Below, piece after piece: positions 1 to 11,846 of a DNA stretch of 64,000 nucleotides. Every line of letters begins with the position of its first letter. Positions within the stretch are counted from its first letter, which is position 1. The position numbers and the translations under genes were made by a program. Under the pieces are notes generated by a model. It did no database searches. It saw nothing but the letters and a program-made list of their open reading frames with translations, and was not told the DNA's origin. This DNA comes from Boswellia sacra (lineage: Eukaryota > Streptophyta > Magnoliopsida > Sapindales > Burseraceae). The stretch is taken from contig SNVD02014651.1 in the NCBI GenBank assembly GCA_013180625.2, positions 62,001-126,000 on the forward strand, written 5' to 3'.

Positions 1-90
1 AATCTCGACACAGACTCAACATGTAAGTGTCGAGTGACATCCGACACTCGACACTTACATGTCGAGTCGTGTCGAGCGTTTTGACAGGTT
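1..90. repeat. CGACACT-type motif array, left arm (partial)
   Basis: Short direct and inverted copies of GTGTCGAGTG and CGACACTCGACAC are packed together; the array is cut by the start of the window. The same motif fills 4255-4720 and 22240-22645. Confidence 0.7.
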
Positions 91-789
91 ACTTGTTTTA
101 GCTTTGTTTTTTTTTACCTTTTTGTATTATATTTAACTATAACGGCCTTGTATAGCACGGGTAATTTTGACATCCCTAGATTGATATGTTTTTATTGTCG
201 TGAGTTGTTACCTTGATGTGTTTATTATTGTTGTCACCATGTACTTGTTGATTTTATTTGTTGGTGACTTGATATTGTTTGTTGAATATAGTTTACTTGG
301 AAATTTTAGATTTTGAAAGGAATGATGGTTTTTTAGTAGTTGATGCTTGTGCCTGTAACCAACACAGTAACAACTAAATAAAAATAATGTCAACACTTTA
401 ACGAAACCAAACCAATAAGTTGATAGCACACAAAATCTACTTCCTATATGTAACACTCCAACGAAACAACCTCACAAAGATGTCATTGAACTTCCTCCTT
501 CATCATCCAATGTTTCCTCTCCAACCATCTCTTCTTGAGGAATTACACCTAGAAACATATAATAACCAAATTAATAACTAAATAAGGAAATTCAATAAAA
601 GTAATAATAATCAATAAAATAAACATAGTATATTGAAATGGGGAATCGGAAATTATATGGTTTAGGAGATGTAATTTTGTTTATATAGTATAATAAAATT
701 ACATGATATTGTAAAATATTATAATTTATCATAATCACCCCTAAAAATTACTTGTAAGTTCAAATACTTTTTTTTTTTTTTTACATTTT

Positions 790-971
790 AATGCGGGGCG
801 GGGCGGGGCGGGTCAAACGGGGATAGAGGGTGGACCCGAACCCGTTTCGAACTGGTCAATATATTTAGAGACCCAAACCCGCCCCAAAATTCAAAATAAA
901 CGGGTCAAGACCCGCCCCTAAAACACAAATCATACTGAGGTTTCGGACCCGACGAGTCATTTTGTCATCCT
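790..971. repeat. GC-rich hAT-like element end
   Basis: A GGGGC/GGGTC-rich stretch in AT-rich surroundings ends in GTCATTTTGTCATCCTA. Read on the other strand, that end begins TAGGATGACAAAA and resembles the ends of the hAT-like copies at 17679 and 26473. A similar lone end (TTTTGACATCCCTA) lies at 161-178. Both are right-hand ends; no matching left-hand end was found here, so neither can be closed into an element. Confidence 0.35.
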
Positions 972-1414
972 ATATATATAATTTTAGGAGTAAAACTTGT
1001 CTATCATTGATTACTTCAAGATATCAAAATGGTATGCATGAGAAGATTTTTTTTTTTTAATTTTTACTTTATAAAATGATGTTTAAACTCATTATTCTAG
1101 TTTAAATTTCTGTTCATGTTCGTCAATTCTTTGCAAGACTCCCGTCACAAATTCACAATCATCTTTGCCATAATATCTCATTCTGTTCCAAAAAAATTTT
1201 ATAGGTCCCATGCAATCAATTTTTTCTTGTCATTTTTCTTGATCTCATCCTGTTCCATCACGATCAATTTCTGTGTGATAAAAATTGTGTTTAATTTTAA
1301 GGGTCTTTAGTAAAATGGCATTAGAGGTCCCCTATTTCCAAGATGCTACTACAGATCTCTAGGAGATCTTTATGATTACATAAGCCTTCCAAAAAGTCGT
1401 CCATGAATATTGGT

Positions 1415-3430
1415 AATAATTGAAAAAAGTTGTCAATTATGGTGTAAAAGCCGTAAACATAATTTTAAAAGATGTAAACATTTTGACTGTTTTCGGTAGA
1501 AGGTGTAATTTTATGAAGTGGTAAAGAAGAGTGAAAAAAGTTGTAAATTTTGGTGTAAAAGCCGTAAACATAATTTTAAAAGATGTAAATATTTGACTGT
1601 TTCTGGTAGAAGGTGTAATTTTATGAAGTGGTAAAGAAGAGTGAAAAAAGTTGTAAATTTTGGTGTAAAAGCCGTAAACATAATTTTAAAAGATGTAAAT
1701 ATTTGACTGTTTTCTGAGAGTGTCTAATTTTATGAAGTGGTAAAGAAGAGTGAAAAAAGTTGTAACTTTTGATGTAAAAGTCGTAAACATAATGTTAAAA
1801 GATGTAAATATTTGACTGTTCCCGGCGAGTGTCTAATTTTATGAAGTAGTAAAGAAATGATAAAAAAGTTGTAAATTTTGGTGTAAAAGCCGTAAACATA
1901 ATTTTAAAAGATGTAAACATTTGACTATTCCTGAAGAGGGTGTAATTTCATGAAGTGGTAAAGAAGAATGAAAAAAGTTGTACATTTTGGTGTAAAAGTC
2001 GTAAACATAATTTTAAAAGATGTAAATATTTGATTGTTTTCGGAGAGTGTCTAATTTTATGAAGTGGTAAAGAAGAGTGAAAAAAGTTGTAGCTTTTGGT
2101 GTAAAAGCCGTAAACATAATGTTAAAAGATGTAAATACTTGACTGTTCCCGACGACTGTCTAATTTTATGAAGTGGTAAAGAAATGTGAAAAAAGTTGTA
2201 AATTTTGGTGTAAAAGCCGTAAACATAATGTTAAAAGATGTAAATACTTGACTGTTCTCGGAGGGTGTAATTTCATGAGGTGGTAAAGAATAGTGAAAAA
2301 AGTTGTACATTTTGGTGTAAAAGCCGTAAACATAATGTTAAAAGATGTAAACATTTGACTGTTCCTGAAGAGGGTGTAATTTCACGAAGTGGTAAAGAAG
2401 AGTGAAAAAAGTTGTAAATTTTGGTGTAAAAGCCGTAAACATAATGTTAAAATATGTAAATATTTGACTGTTTCTGAAGAGTGTCTAATTTTATGAAGTG
2501 GTAAAGAAGAGTGAAAAAAGTTGTAACTTTTGGTGTAAAAGTCGTAAGCATAATGTAAAAAGTTGTAAATGTTTTACTATTCACGTGATAAAGAAGAGTG
2601 AAAAAGTTGTAATTTTTTGTGTAAAAGTCGTAAAAACAATATAAAGAGTTGTAATATGTTACTGTTCACAGAGAGAGTTCAAAACAATATTCCATGAAGT
2701 GGTAAAGAGGAGTGTAAAAGTTGTAAATTTTGGTGTAAAAGTTATAAAAATAATATAAAGACTATGTAATATGTTACTGTTCACAGAGAGAGTTCAAAAC
2801 AATATTCCATGAAGTGGTAAAGAGGAGTGTAAAAGTTGTAAATTTTGGTGTAAAAGTCGTAAGCATAATGTAAAAAGTTGTAAATGTTTTACTGTTCACG
2901 TGATAAAGAAAAGTGAAAAAATTGTAATTTTTTGTGTAAAAGTCGTAAAAAAAACTATAAAGAGTTGTAATATTTTTCTATTCAAAGATAGACTTCAAAA
3001 TAATATTCCATGAAGTGGTAAAGAAGAATGTAAAAATTGTAAATTCGGTGTAAAAGTCGTAAATATAATATAAAAAGTTGTAAATATTTTACTATTCACA
3101 GAGAGGGGGTCAAATTTTATGAAATGGTAAAGAAGAGTGCAAAAGTTGTAAATTTTGGTGTAAAAATAGTAAAAATAATATAAAGAGTTGTAATATCTTA
3201 TAGTTCACAGAGATAGTTCAAAACAATATTTTATGCAGATGTAAAGAAGAGTGTAACAGTAGTAAATTTTGGTGTAAAAGTCATAAATTTGATGTTAAAG
3301 GTTGTAAATATTATACTGTTCATGAAGAACATGTCAAAACTAAAATTTCATAAAGTCATAAGAAGAGTGTAATTGTCAGAAACTTAAGTATAAAAATCGT
3401 AAATTTGGCATTAAAGGTTGTAAATAAGTA
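1415..3430. repeat. Tandem array of about 110 bp units (minisatellite, about 18 copies)
   Basis: A unit containing GTGAAAAAAGTTGTAAATTT, then GGTGTAAAAGCCGTAAACAT, then GAAGTGGTAAAGAAGA recurs about every 109-111 bases from 1421 on (starts near 1530, 1641, 1750, 1859, 1969, 2077, 2187, 2295, 2403, 2511). After about 2580 the units diverge and vary in length (about 80-120). Within each unit TGTAAA/CGTAAA recurs every 15-20 bases, so the array looks built from a shorter ancestral motif. Reading frames in it are by-products of the repeat and are not called as genes. Confidence 0.9.
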
Positions 3431-4192
3431 TAGTATTATTCTTTCTAAATATTTAGCATAATGATAATTATTTATGTATTTACTATATTAGTCAAATGAC
3501 TTAAATTTGAATGCGGTTCCAACTTTTGTATACTAAAGTTGTAAATATTTTCATGCTATTTTTACTAAAATTTATCATAAATAAAATTTAAACAAAAATT
3601 AAAGAAATTATTTAAAAAAGACGTAAATATGAGCAGTTGGTACAAAATCACATTTTACTTATTAATTATTGTAATATAAATTAAAAATGTTTATCACTAT
3701 AATGACATGATTGAAAATGGTAAATCAATTTATTAATTCAATTTTATTAAAATAAAAGACATAAGTGTTTATTTATTTTCAAGAAAATATATATTTATTT
3801 TAATAATTAATTAATCAATTTTTTAATTATAATTTTATTTAATTATAATTCTTTTATACAAGTAAATATTTTATTATTTGAATAATTAATTGAGTAATCC
3901 AAATTAATATTTATTTACATTTTATTTTTTAATTTATTTCTTTTAATATAAAGTAATTTAATTTGTTCTTACTTTTAATATATTAAAGAATAATATTTAT
4001 TTATAAAAAATTTTTGTTAATTCCTATAAGTTTTCAAATGCTTTACTCTTAGTGTCCTTAACTTGGAACCTACAAATAATATTTGAAAAAAGCAAATTTA
4101 TTATTTAAATTTTATACTATTTTTTATACTGTATAATTATAACAAAGAATATTATTAATTTCATTAAAAGTAACATGAGTATTTATGACATA

Positions 4193-4278
4193 AGTTATAG
4201 TTAAATATGATGCAAAAAGGCATAAAAAACAAAGTTAAAACAAGCAACCTGCCAAAACGCTCGACAAAACTCGACGCT
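4193..4278. repeat. Right inverted arm matching 55-141
   Basis: Reverse complement of this stretch aligns with 55-141, including AGCGTTTTG(G/A)CAGGTT(G/A)CTTG and a shared ATTTAACTATAAC inner end. Past that inner end the two sides differ completely, which marks a sharp arm boundary. Confidence 0.75.
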
Positions 4279-4720
4279 CTCGATAGAGCTCAACAAAACT
4301 TGATATGTAAGTGTCGAGTGTCGAATGCATCATCCGACATCCGGTACTCAATATCTTCGACAATAGATTGATATCGAGTATCGGTTGTGAATCTGACACG
4401 ACTCGACATGTAAGTGTCGAGTGTCGGATATTTTATTGGGTTTGTCGGATACCTCCAATCGATTATACGACTTTGTCGGATGTCGGATTATTCGATCCGA
4501 CACTCGACACAAGCTTTCATCCGACATGTCGAGTGTCGGATATATGATTGGAGACATCTATATATCGGTTTCTACGGATCTGACACTCAACGTGTCGGAT
4601 GGAAGCTAGTGTCAAGTGTTGGATGATGCATCCGATACTCGATGTCTTCGAAAACTTATTGATATCAAGTGTCGGTTGTGAATCCGACATGACTCGACAT
4701 GTAAGTGTCCAATGTCGAGT
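4255..4720. repeat. CGACACT-type motif array, right arm
   Basis: Dense mixture of TGTCGAGTGTCGGAT and its reverse complement, with longer internal duplications such as the TTGATATCGAGTATCGGTTGT-like stretch near 4367 and 4658. Overlapping reading frames here in both strands are repeat artefacts. Confidence 0.75.
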
Positions 4721-4729
4721 GGTAAATAT

Positions 4730-5090
4730 GAAAATTTGTATTATTTTTAATATAATATAAATTAATTAATATATTATATTTAAATATAATATACATAATA
4801 TAAATTAATAAATATTCATATAAATTTATATATTTATTTATAAATAAATTTAAATTTAACAATTAAATTTAATTAATATAAATATAATATGTAAAAAATA
4901 ATATATATAAATTAACTTTAAATTAAATTATATAAATAATACAATAATACAATATAAATATTTAAGATAGATATATATAAATATAATATTAAATAATATA
5001 AATTAATAAATATTCATATAAATTTATATATTTATTTATAAATAAATTTAAATTTAAAAAATATATAATATATAATATTCAGTTTGAGGA
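4730..5090. repeat. AT-only stretch with a 59 bp direct repeat
   Basis: Nearly pure A/T. A 59-base block beginning TAAATTAATAAATATTCATA is present at 4801-4859 and again at 4999-5057 with no differences seen, 198 bases apart, indicating a recent local duplication. Confidence 0.8.
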
Positions 5091-6110
5091 AAGCAGTGAT
5101 TGCAGTGGAGGGGCAGAGCAGGTATTGGCAGAGTGGCGAGAGAAAGACCCGGTGAAATATTTAGTTTTAAAGTGACCAAAAAAGAAGATGACCGGTTTAG
5201 CAAGTTGCAGGTAAATTTTTCATTACTAGCTATACTTAAAGTCAGCCGTTAGATTGGAGTTGTAAAGTAAAGCTTATAATCTAAGGGCCAATAAAACAGC
5301 TGGATGAGTACCTCCGCTGGACTCTAGTACGACCCCAAAGATATCCGAGAAACTTATTTATCAGGTAATTAATTCGGACACTTCATTGAGTCTCTCTATT
5401 GATCATGATCAATATAATGACATAGATGTATTTATTTTTTCAAAAAAAAATCGGTATATATTCATCGAACCTTATATATAAAAACAAAATCCTGTGTGCG
5501 AATGTCTACATTTTTGCAAATTGAATCTGCTATTCATAAATAACTTTTAAAAGACAAGAAGTTAATTAAACTTAATAAAATTAACATAAGTGCATATAAT
5601 TAATGATACTCTGTGTTAAAGAGTTTAACAAGATTTTAGCCATTACAACAACTCTTCACTTATAAAAACTTTTTGTCGGAATCTTTTTTAATAATCAACT
5701 ACATGTGATTGGTAATATATACATATTAATGAACTCATTATTAAATATCTCTTTTGATCGTGATATGGGTGTGTGGGAAACTACATGCGGCTTGTAATAA
5801 TTCATAATTTCTTGGGCAAAATGTGCACTAGAGTAGAGGAAACACAAGAGCAACCCACGAAAGCAATGCTAGCAAGGATGCCTTCATCCATGATCACAAT
5901 CCAAAAAGAGATTGATTTGTTCGGTATACATGTGAAGTGGTTTAGTTTGGTGCGCAATATTAATAAAAAAGATAAAGAATACATTCACGAATTGGGGTGT
6001 ACAGGCCCTTTGCTCAATTTTGAGGTTGTTGAGTTGTGGGGCTTATTGATGTTAGTAGGTTCCCAATAATTGGACAGCTAAGAATTATGAACATTAATAA
6101 GAACAAAAAT
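5091..6110. other. Intergenic; two coding-like scraps of unknown origin
   Basis: 5091-5215 has GC and codon texture unlike its surroundings and ends in a splice-donor-like CAG/GTAAAT. A 98-codon ATG frame lies at 5773-6069 (+), with internal MCTRVEETQEQPTKAML and KEIDLFGIHVKWFSLV. I recognise no family for either and see no supporting promoter. They may be exon relics or chance frames. Confidence 0.25.
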
Positions 6111-7140
6111 CAAAAGAGGAGGGAGGGAGGGAGGGGGAGAGAGAGAGAGAGAGAGAACGGTGTCCTCGGTCTAGTTGTTGTCAGTGAAAACAAATCGATC
6201 CTTGTACAAATATGAACAATTTGTTTCAATAAACAAATTGAAGAGAAAGAGTACTTCTGTCTTTCCCCAGTTAGCTATAGCACTGGTGAGTGGTCCTGTA
6301 ATCTATTGCCTATCAATTAACATTTACAAACTCCTTAAGATTAATATACATATTTTTTTGTTGACTATGAAAATCAGGTCACTGGCTAAAAGAAATACTC
6401 TATTATATAGCATAAAGTGTGTTGACTATGGTCTCCTCTTCCCTTTATCTTTATTTGTTATTAGCTTAATTGGCTCCAAAGCAATGGCTTGGTGTGTCTG
6501 TGTGTACATACATATTAACACATAAATTCACTAATCTTTTTTGAGATTTTTTCGAAATTTTAGACATATTTGATTAAATTTTGACTTGATTGATTGACTA
6601 TTTGTCTATACCAAAATTAATTGACGAAAAAAAATTTGAATGAATTTTTCTAATTCACAATGATTACATATGATTTCGACGAAGTCGAGAAAGTTATATG
6701 AAATTTAACTTGATTATAGTATTCATTTGTCTATTAAAAAAACAAAGTTATAATTCTTAAAATATCGATTAACTAATATAGAAGGAAAAAGAAAAAGAGA
6801 AAAAACTATTGATATATTTTCTTGAAAGTATGCTGAAATATTGGCGTCCACCCTGTCTAATAATTTAATTACCCAACGATATTCCTAGATTTGATGCTCT
6901 CTTGACCCGGTTATCGGTTGTTGAAAAAAGTTGTTGGGATTAGGAAAATAGAAGAAAATAACATCTTTGATTTGTTAGTTGACTGAATCTTAGCAGCGTT
7001 TCCACAATTATCAGAAACAACTCTCTATTCATTTCACCCAACATGTGGTCAAAGCCAGCTGGGAGGGTTGATATGATCATTTAGGACGTTGAAATATTCA
7101 CCAACAAGCTCACCTCATGTCGTACGTATTGCTACGATAA
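6111..7140. other. Non-coding; GGGA/GA-rich microsatellite at 6117-6155
   Basis: A GGAGGGAGGGAGG run followed by (GA)n sits at 6117-6155. A 116-codon frame at 6175-6525 does not start with ATG, has composition like the flanks and shows no motif; it is not called. Nothing else is recognisable. Confidence 0.6.
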
Positions 7141-7149
7141 AATTTGGGA

Positions 7150-7740
7150 GGTCGATGATATTTTATCTCAAATCTGAATAAATTTAAATTAAATTAAAAT
7201 TTAATTAAATTTAAATATAAAAATTTAAATAATATAATTTTTTAATTTAATATTTATCTTTATTTATATATATCTCTATTTATATATATTATTTTTACTC
7301 GTGATTTTGTTTTATATAATAAAAGTATTAGTATATTGAAATTTGTTTTAAATTTAATTTATTGAACTATGTATAATTGAGAAAAAAGTTATTTTTTTAA
7401 GAATTTGATATATAAATAAGCTAATCCACTATAAAATAATTTTTAAAATATATAAAAATTCATAATATAAAATTATAAATAAATAATAATGTTCCAAAAT
7501 TAAAATATTAAACTATGTACAAATTGATCATAAATAAATTTTTATAAGAACGTTTAAGAAAAATAAAGAAATAATAAATAATTCAGATATTTACATTCAT
7601 ATAAAAGCTAGAATTTTTAGCTTTTTCAATTCATATGAAAATATTTTAGTTTAAGTCTTAAATAAAAAAAATCTGAAGTCTGAAAATAAGTTAAATTTAG
7701 ACTTCACATCAAAAAACAATAAACCCCTCAGAGATATTTC
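7150..7740 (+). repeat. AT-rich dispersed repeat, copy 1 (inverted copy at 23950)
   Basis: About 590 bases align along their whole length with the reverse complement of 23950-24540. Shared landmarks in order are TATATCTCTATTTATATATA, AGAATTTGATATATAAATAA, TAATAATGTTCCAAAATT and AACAATAAACCC/CAATCAGCCC. The ends are weakly inverted (a GATT-poly(T)-GAAGTCTGAAT-like pattern), which suggests a MITE-like element. No coding frame. Confidence 0.7.
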
Positions 7741-7744
7741 TAAT

Positions 7745-10050
7745 TTCAATTTTCAAAATCTAAGTTCGCTATTAAAGTAACATCCAAAAAGCAGAGATTA
7801 TCACTGGGGTTAGTGTTATTTTTCTCTCATCAAATTGTTAACATGCGTTCCATAAATATATAATTTAAAGTCATTTGATTATTATCATTGAAACATTTTT
7901 TTGAAAAGAGTGAGAGCACTATTTTGCCCAAAAAAAGTTATCTCAAATCTTACTATAATAAATAATGCGTCAAGTTATATACATGGATATTGCTTATCAC
8001 ATCGCGTCGTCATCATTCATATAATCAATAATCAATAATGCATCCTAATAAATCATATTTATTATTTTAGACTTCTTGATTGATGTTTGTTTATATATAT
8101 AATTGTTAAAACTGTATATAGAAAAGCCATGGAAAAATGAAATGGTTTTAACAAATGTCACACTACTTATGTACAAATTATTTTTCTTCGCTAGTAGCAT
8201 TATCATATCCCAAAAAGAAAATTTTGGGTCTAGTTTTAAGTACCATATGCATATGATTAGTGCCAAATTGCCATTCTAAGTCAAATCCACTATAGCTCAG
8301 TTTTATCCCACATGGAAAACAGTCAACTTACTTTAAAGCTTAGTGGAAACCCCATAAGGTAGAAGCATATTATATAAAAGGGCCAATACATTGAAGTTGA
8401 TTGTGTTGGCACCGCATTGCAGCCTGCTTACTATATAGCCCCTCTCTTATAAGTAGTACATATCAGACCGTATTCTCCTCCATTCATTTCCAACTAATTT
8501 ATAACTAGAAAATGTTAGCTAGCTAGAGCTTCCTCCAAATTGGCCACATGAACGATCAAAATGAATTGAACATGCATGGGAGAGAGTTGGGTATGCTTAG
8601 AGAAAAGAGAAACCAGAAACAATGCATTGCTTGATTTGTTTAAACAAGAGTTGAACACTGCCGAAATATAAAATAGCTTCAACCTCTAGAAGAAAGTCCT
8701 TATCGATTTAGAAAACTATTCAATTAGGTCCCTTCACATGACCTGTGGTGTTTGTTTATTTTTCCCTTTTTTTGTGATAAGCAACCACCATACAGCTTAC
8801 ATCTCTTGGACGTTCACGTCTTTAAAGGAATGAATGAATTATATCTTGTCACCTTCAGGCTTCAGCTAGCGTACGCTTCTATTCCTCATCACTGTGGCAA
8901 TTTAATTTTCTCTCTCTCACATGCACAAACACAAGCATATATGTGAAACAAAATCCCCTGCGATCTCGCTTAATAGACTTCACATGTATCAACCTGGCTC
9001 GATCAACTGTCAAGAATAGACTTCACATAAAAATTGATAACATAGAAATCTTTCTCTTATAATTAAGTCACAACCTTTCCTAGCTATTTAAGAGGGCCTT
9101 ATATATATCTACTAACCGGTCAATAAAATATCTACCCAAATCCTGTTTTTGCTTTATTTATTTCACTTATGGTCATTTTAGGTTATCTTTTTCTGGATGG
9201 ATGTTGCCCACAATTCCACTTTCACGCACGGGATGAATTATAAATCAACTTAATTTGTTGGAACTTCTTTAATTTTTTTTTCCCCTCTCAAAATAATTCT
9301 ACCTCTCGCGTAATATACAAACATCATCAAGAGCTAGCCTCTCTATGTCAGCATATCAATAATATATAGTCAGAACTCAATCAAAGTATCACTTGTTTGT
9401 ATTTGCTTGTTTTCATCTCTCTCTCCCTCGCACACGCGCAAACACAAACGGAGATCAACCATCTATACATCACAAGATAGTCTGTGTGTCAGCGAATACA
9501 GACATAATTTATAGGTTGTATTTATATGCTTGGAATAAGCTGACAAGCGTTTGATAGTTTGATAATTTTTAGATTAGGATTCTGTTCATCTTAATTTTAT
9601 CTAATTTTTAAAAAGATGTTAACATATAGATTTTTATTTAGATAAATAATTTAGATTTACTTTCGTTCTTTTTATTCGTTAATTCAATTTTCCTAATCAT
9701 TAATCAATTTTTTCAAAAAACTTAGAAAAAATTAACGCTAAAGAGATGATCGTTGTCCATAATTTTTAGCCACATTGGTAGCGCGCATCAAATACAAGAA
9801 GTCAAGAACTTCACATGCGTTAACTAGATCTCTCTGATTTATGTTTCTCTCTCTCTCTCTGTGAGTCACCCAAAGACAAGTACGACACATAAATCAACGT
9901 CTCCTGATCGATGAACCGGGCAGGCATACAGCTCAGCTGATCATTTATTAGAAATTTAGAATTTTGTAGTCATTGCATTCAGACTTAGTGGCCGGTGATC
10001 ACAAACGCCCGTCAAGTCTCACTCATACATGAAAGGGACCTGGTCCTCCG
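7745..10050. other. Intergenic, no gene seen
   Basis: AT-rich sequence with short CT-rich tracts (9415-9430, 9845-9862). A TATA-like ACTATATAGCC occurs near 8429 but no reading frame follows it. Part of this region is presumably the distal promoter of the lipase gene at 10293. Confidence 0.6.
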
Positions 10051-10058
10051 AAAGCGGC

Positions 10059-10066
10059 TTATAAAG
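10059..10066 (+). promoter_or_regulatory. Possible TATA box of the phospholipase gene
   Basis: TTATAAAG lies about 230 bases before the ATG at 10293, which would give a leader of about 200 bases. No transcript data are available, so this is a positional guess. Confidence 0.35.
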
Positions 10067-10242
10067 AATTTCATACGCATTAAGACTCATCTCTTTCCTT
10101 AACAATCCCAACATCCTAATTTTAACAACCTTGGACAACTCTTTTGCTCACTGACTTGGTCTTCACATACACAAACTCCTCCTTTTCACACTCTCAAAAC
10201 ACCAAGCAAACATCGTCATTAGTCCTGAACCTGATTAAAGAG

Positions 10243-10283
10243 AAGAGAAGAAGAAGAAGAAGAAGAAGAAGAAGAAGAAGAAG
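10243..10283 (+). repeat. (GAA)n microsatellite in the lipase 5' leader
   Basis: About 13 AGA/GAA triplets end ten bases before the start codon. Such purine tracts are common in plant 5' leaders. Confidence 0.85.
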
Positions 10284-10292
10284 AGTCCGTCA

Positions 10293-11846
10293 ATGGCTCC
10301 TCACCTTTTATCTTTGAGCAACGCAGCCAAGTTCTCCTTACCATCTTTATCCGATCAAGGCCTCTTTAGTAACATATCAATCCTGGCCAGGAGAACCAGG
10401 AGCCATCAGCTCCGTCCAAGCAAAACCTTTTCTCGGAGAAACCCTAGAACACTCATAAGATGTTCATCTGTTTCGAATTTAAGTACTCCACCTGTAGACG
10501 AACATGTAGAACCACTTGTTTTCGAGGAAGAAGAGAAGCCACTACGCGACGTGTGGAAGGAAATCCAGGGAAGCAACGACTGGGAAGGACTAATAGACCC
10601 CATGAACTCTCATCTACGCAGAGAAATCATTCGCTATGGAGAATTTTCTCAAGCTTGCTATGACTCCTTCGACTTCGATCCTCACTCCAAGTACTGTGGC
10701 ACATGCAAGTACCAAGGCGCCCATTTCTTCGAAAAGCTTGGCATGGAAGGCCATGGTTACCAAATAAGCAGGTATCTCTACGCTACTTCAGACATTAATC
10801 TTCCAAACTTTTTCCAAAGGTCTGGGTTGAGCAAAGTGTGGAGCACACATGCGAACTGGATGGGATACATAGCAGTCGCTACTGATGAAAAGGAGGTCAA
10901 AAGGCTCGGGAGACGCGATATAGTTGTTGCATGGAGAGGCACAGTCACGTACCTCGAGTGGATTTACGATCTTAAAGATATTCTCCACCCAGCTAAGTTC
11001 AACGATGACCCATCTATCAAGATCGAGCTAGGGTTTTATGATTTGTACACCAAGAAAGAGGACTCGTGTACGTATTGCTCGTTCTCTGCTCGCGAACAAG
11101 TTTTAGCTGAAATCAAGCGGCTGCTTGAATACTACGATGGTGAAGAAATCAGCATAACGTTTACAGGCCATAGCCTTGGAGCAGCTTTGGCTATAATAAG
11201 TGCTTATGATGTTGCGGAATTGGGACTTAATGTTATCAACGATGGGGAATCCAAGAGAAAAATTCCGATCACTGTACACTCTTTCGCGGGTCCTCGAGTT
11301 GGAAATCTCAAGTTCAAGGAACGATGTGAAGAGCTTGGAGTTAAAGTGCTTCGAGTTGTTAATGTCCATGACAAAGTTCCAACAGTGCCTGGGATACTAG
11401 CGAATGAGAAGCTTCAATTTCAGAAACACTTAGAAGATGCTATAAGTTTTCCATGGAGTTATGCGCATGTTGGAGTTGAATTAGCTTTGGATCATACTCA
11501 TAGTCCATTTCTCAAGGACACTAAAGATTTTGGTTGTGCACACAATCTCGAGGCCCTTTTGCACTTGGTCGATGGCTACCATGGAAAGGACCGGAGATTT
11601 GTGTTAGCAACCAAGAGGGACATCGCACTTGTTAACAAATGTTGTGACTTTTTGAAGAATGAGTACGGTGTGCCACCACATTGGCGTCAAGATGAGAACA
11701 AGGGCATGGTGAGGAACAGTGATGGCCGGTGGGTTGTACCGGAGAGACCCAGAGTGGAGGCCCACCCCGAAGAGACCGCCCACCACCTTCAACAAGTGCT
11801 CAAAATTGCTAATGGTAATGCTTCTGCTCAGTTGGGTACAGCTTAA
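10293..11846 (+). CDS. Phospholipase A1-I gamma (DAD1-like lipase), chloroplast
   Basis: Intronless 517-residue class 3 lipase, the usual length for the plant PLA1-I gamma group. Members hydrolyse the sn-1 acyl chain of phospholipids and galactolipids in plastids; some relatives feed jasmonate synthesis. Residues 1 to about 60 are rich in Ser and Arg and poor in acidic residues, as in a transit peptide. The lipase fold follows, with a strand ending in VVAWRGT (211-217), the nucleophile elbow GHSLG (292-296, Ser294), the acidic partner in NVHDKVP (Asp360) and a likely catalytic His417 in CAHNLEALLHLVDGYHG. The start is supported by the transit-like N terminus and a GAA-rich leader. The family call is firm; which of the gamma members it equals, and its preferred lipid, cannot be told here. 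Confidence 0.95.
   Translation: MAPHLLSLSNAAKFSLPSLSDQGLFSNISILARRTRSHQLRPSKTFSRRNPRTLIRCSSVSNLSTPPVDEHVEPLVFEEEEKPLRDVWKEIQGSNDWEGLIDPMNSHLRREIIRYGEFSQACYDSFDFDPHSKYCGTCKYQGAHFFEKLGMEGHGYQISRYLYATSDINLPNFFQRSGLSKVWSTHANWMGYIAVATDEKEVKRLGRRDIVVAWRGTVTYLEWIYDLKDILHPAKFNDDPSIKIELGFYDLYTKKEDSCTYCSFSAREQVLAEIKRLLEYYDGEEISITFTGHSLGAALAIISAYDVAELGLNVINDGESKRKIPITVHSFAGPRVGNLKFKERCEELGVKVLRVVNVHDKVPTVPGILANEKLQFQKHLEDAISFPWSYAHVGVELALDHTHSPFLKDTKDFGCAHNLEALLHLVDGYHGKDRRFVLATKRDIALVNKCCDFLKNEYGVPPHWRQDENKGMVRNSDGRWVVPERPRVEAHPEETAHHLQQVLKIANGNASAQLGTA

Larger units (their letters stand above)
1..4720. mobile_element. Large inverted-arm repeat element, left end cut by the window
   Basis: The sequence near 55-141 reappears inverted near 4193-4278. 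Both arms run from a GTCGAG-rich stretch through a GCGTTTTG(A/G)CAGGTT core into an ATATTTAACTATAAC end, roughly 85% alike by eye. Outside each arm lies an array of a CGACACTCGACA-type motif (1-80 and 4255-4720). Between the arms are a GC-rich patch, a tandem array of about 110 bp units and AT-rich sequence. No transposase-like reading frame was seen. This fits a non-autonomous DNA transposon with long inverted ends, but the left outer end is missing and no target-site duplication can be checked, so the class is open. Confidence 0.5.

Noticed and set aside
2122..2354. Overlapping minus-strand frames
   Set aside because: They lie wholly inside the 110-base tandem array and repeat with it.
1415..3430. 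CRISPR array
   Set aside because: Units are directly adjacent with no unique spacers, and the window is plant nuclear DNA.
4311..4626. Several overlapping frames on both strands
   Set aside because: They are generated by the CGACACT-type repeat; repeat units force similar peptides in every frame.
6175..6525. 116-codon frame
   Set aside because: No ATG start, no family motif and base composition like the flanks.
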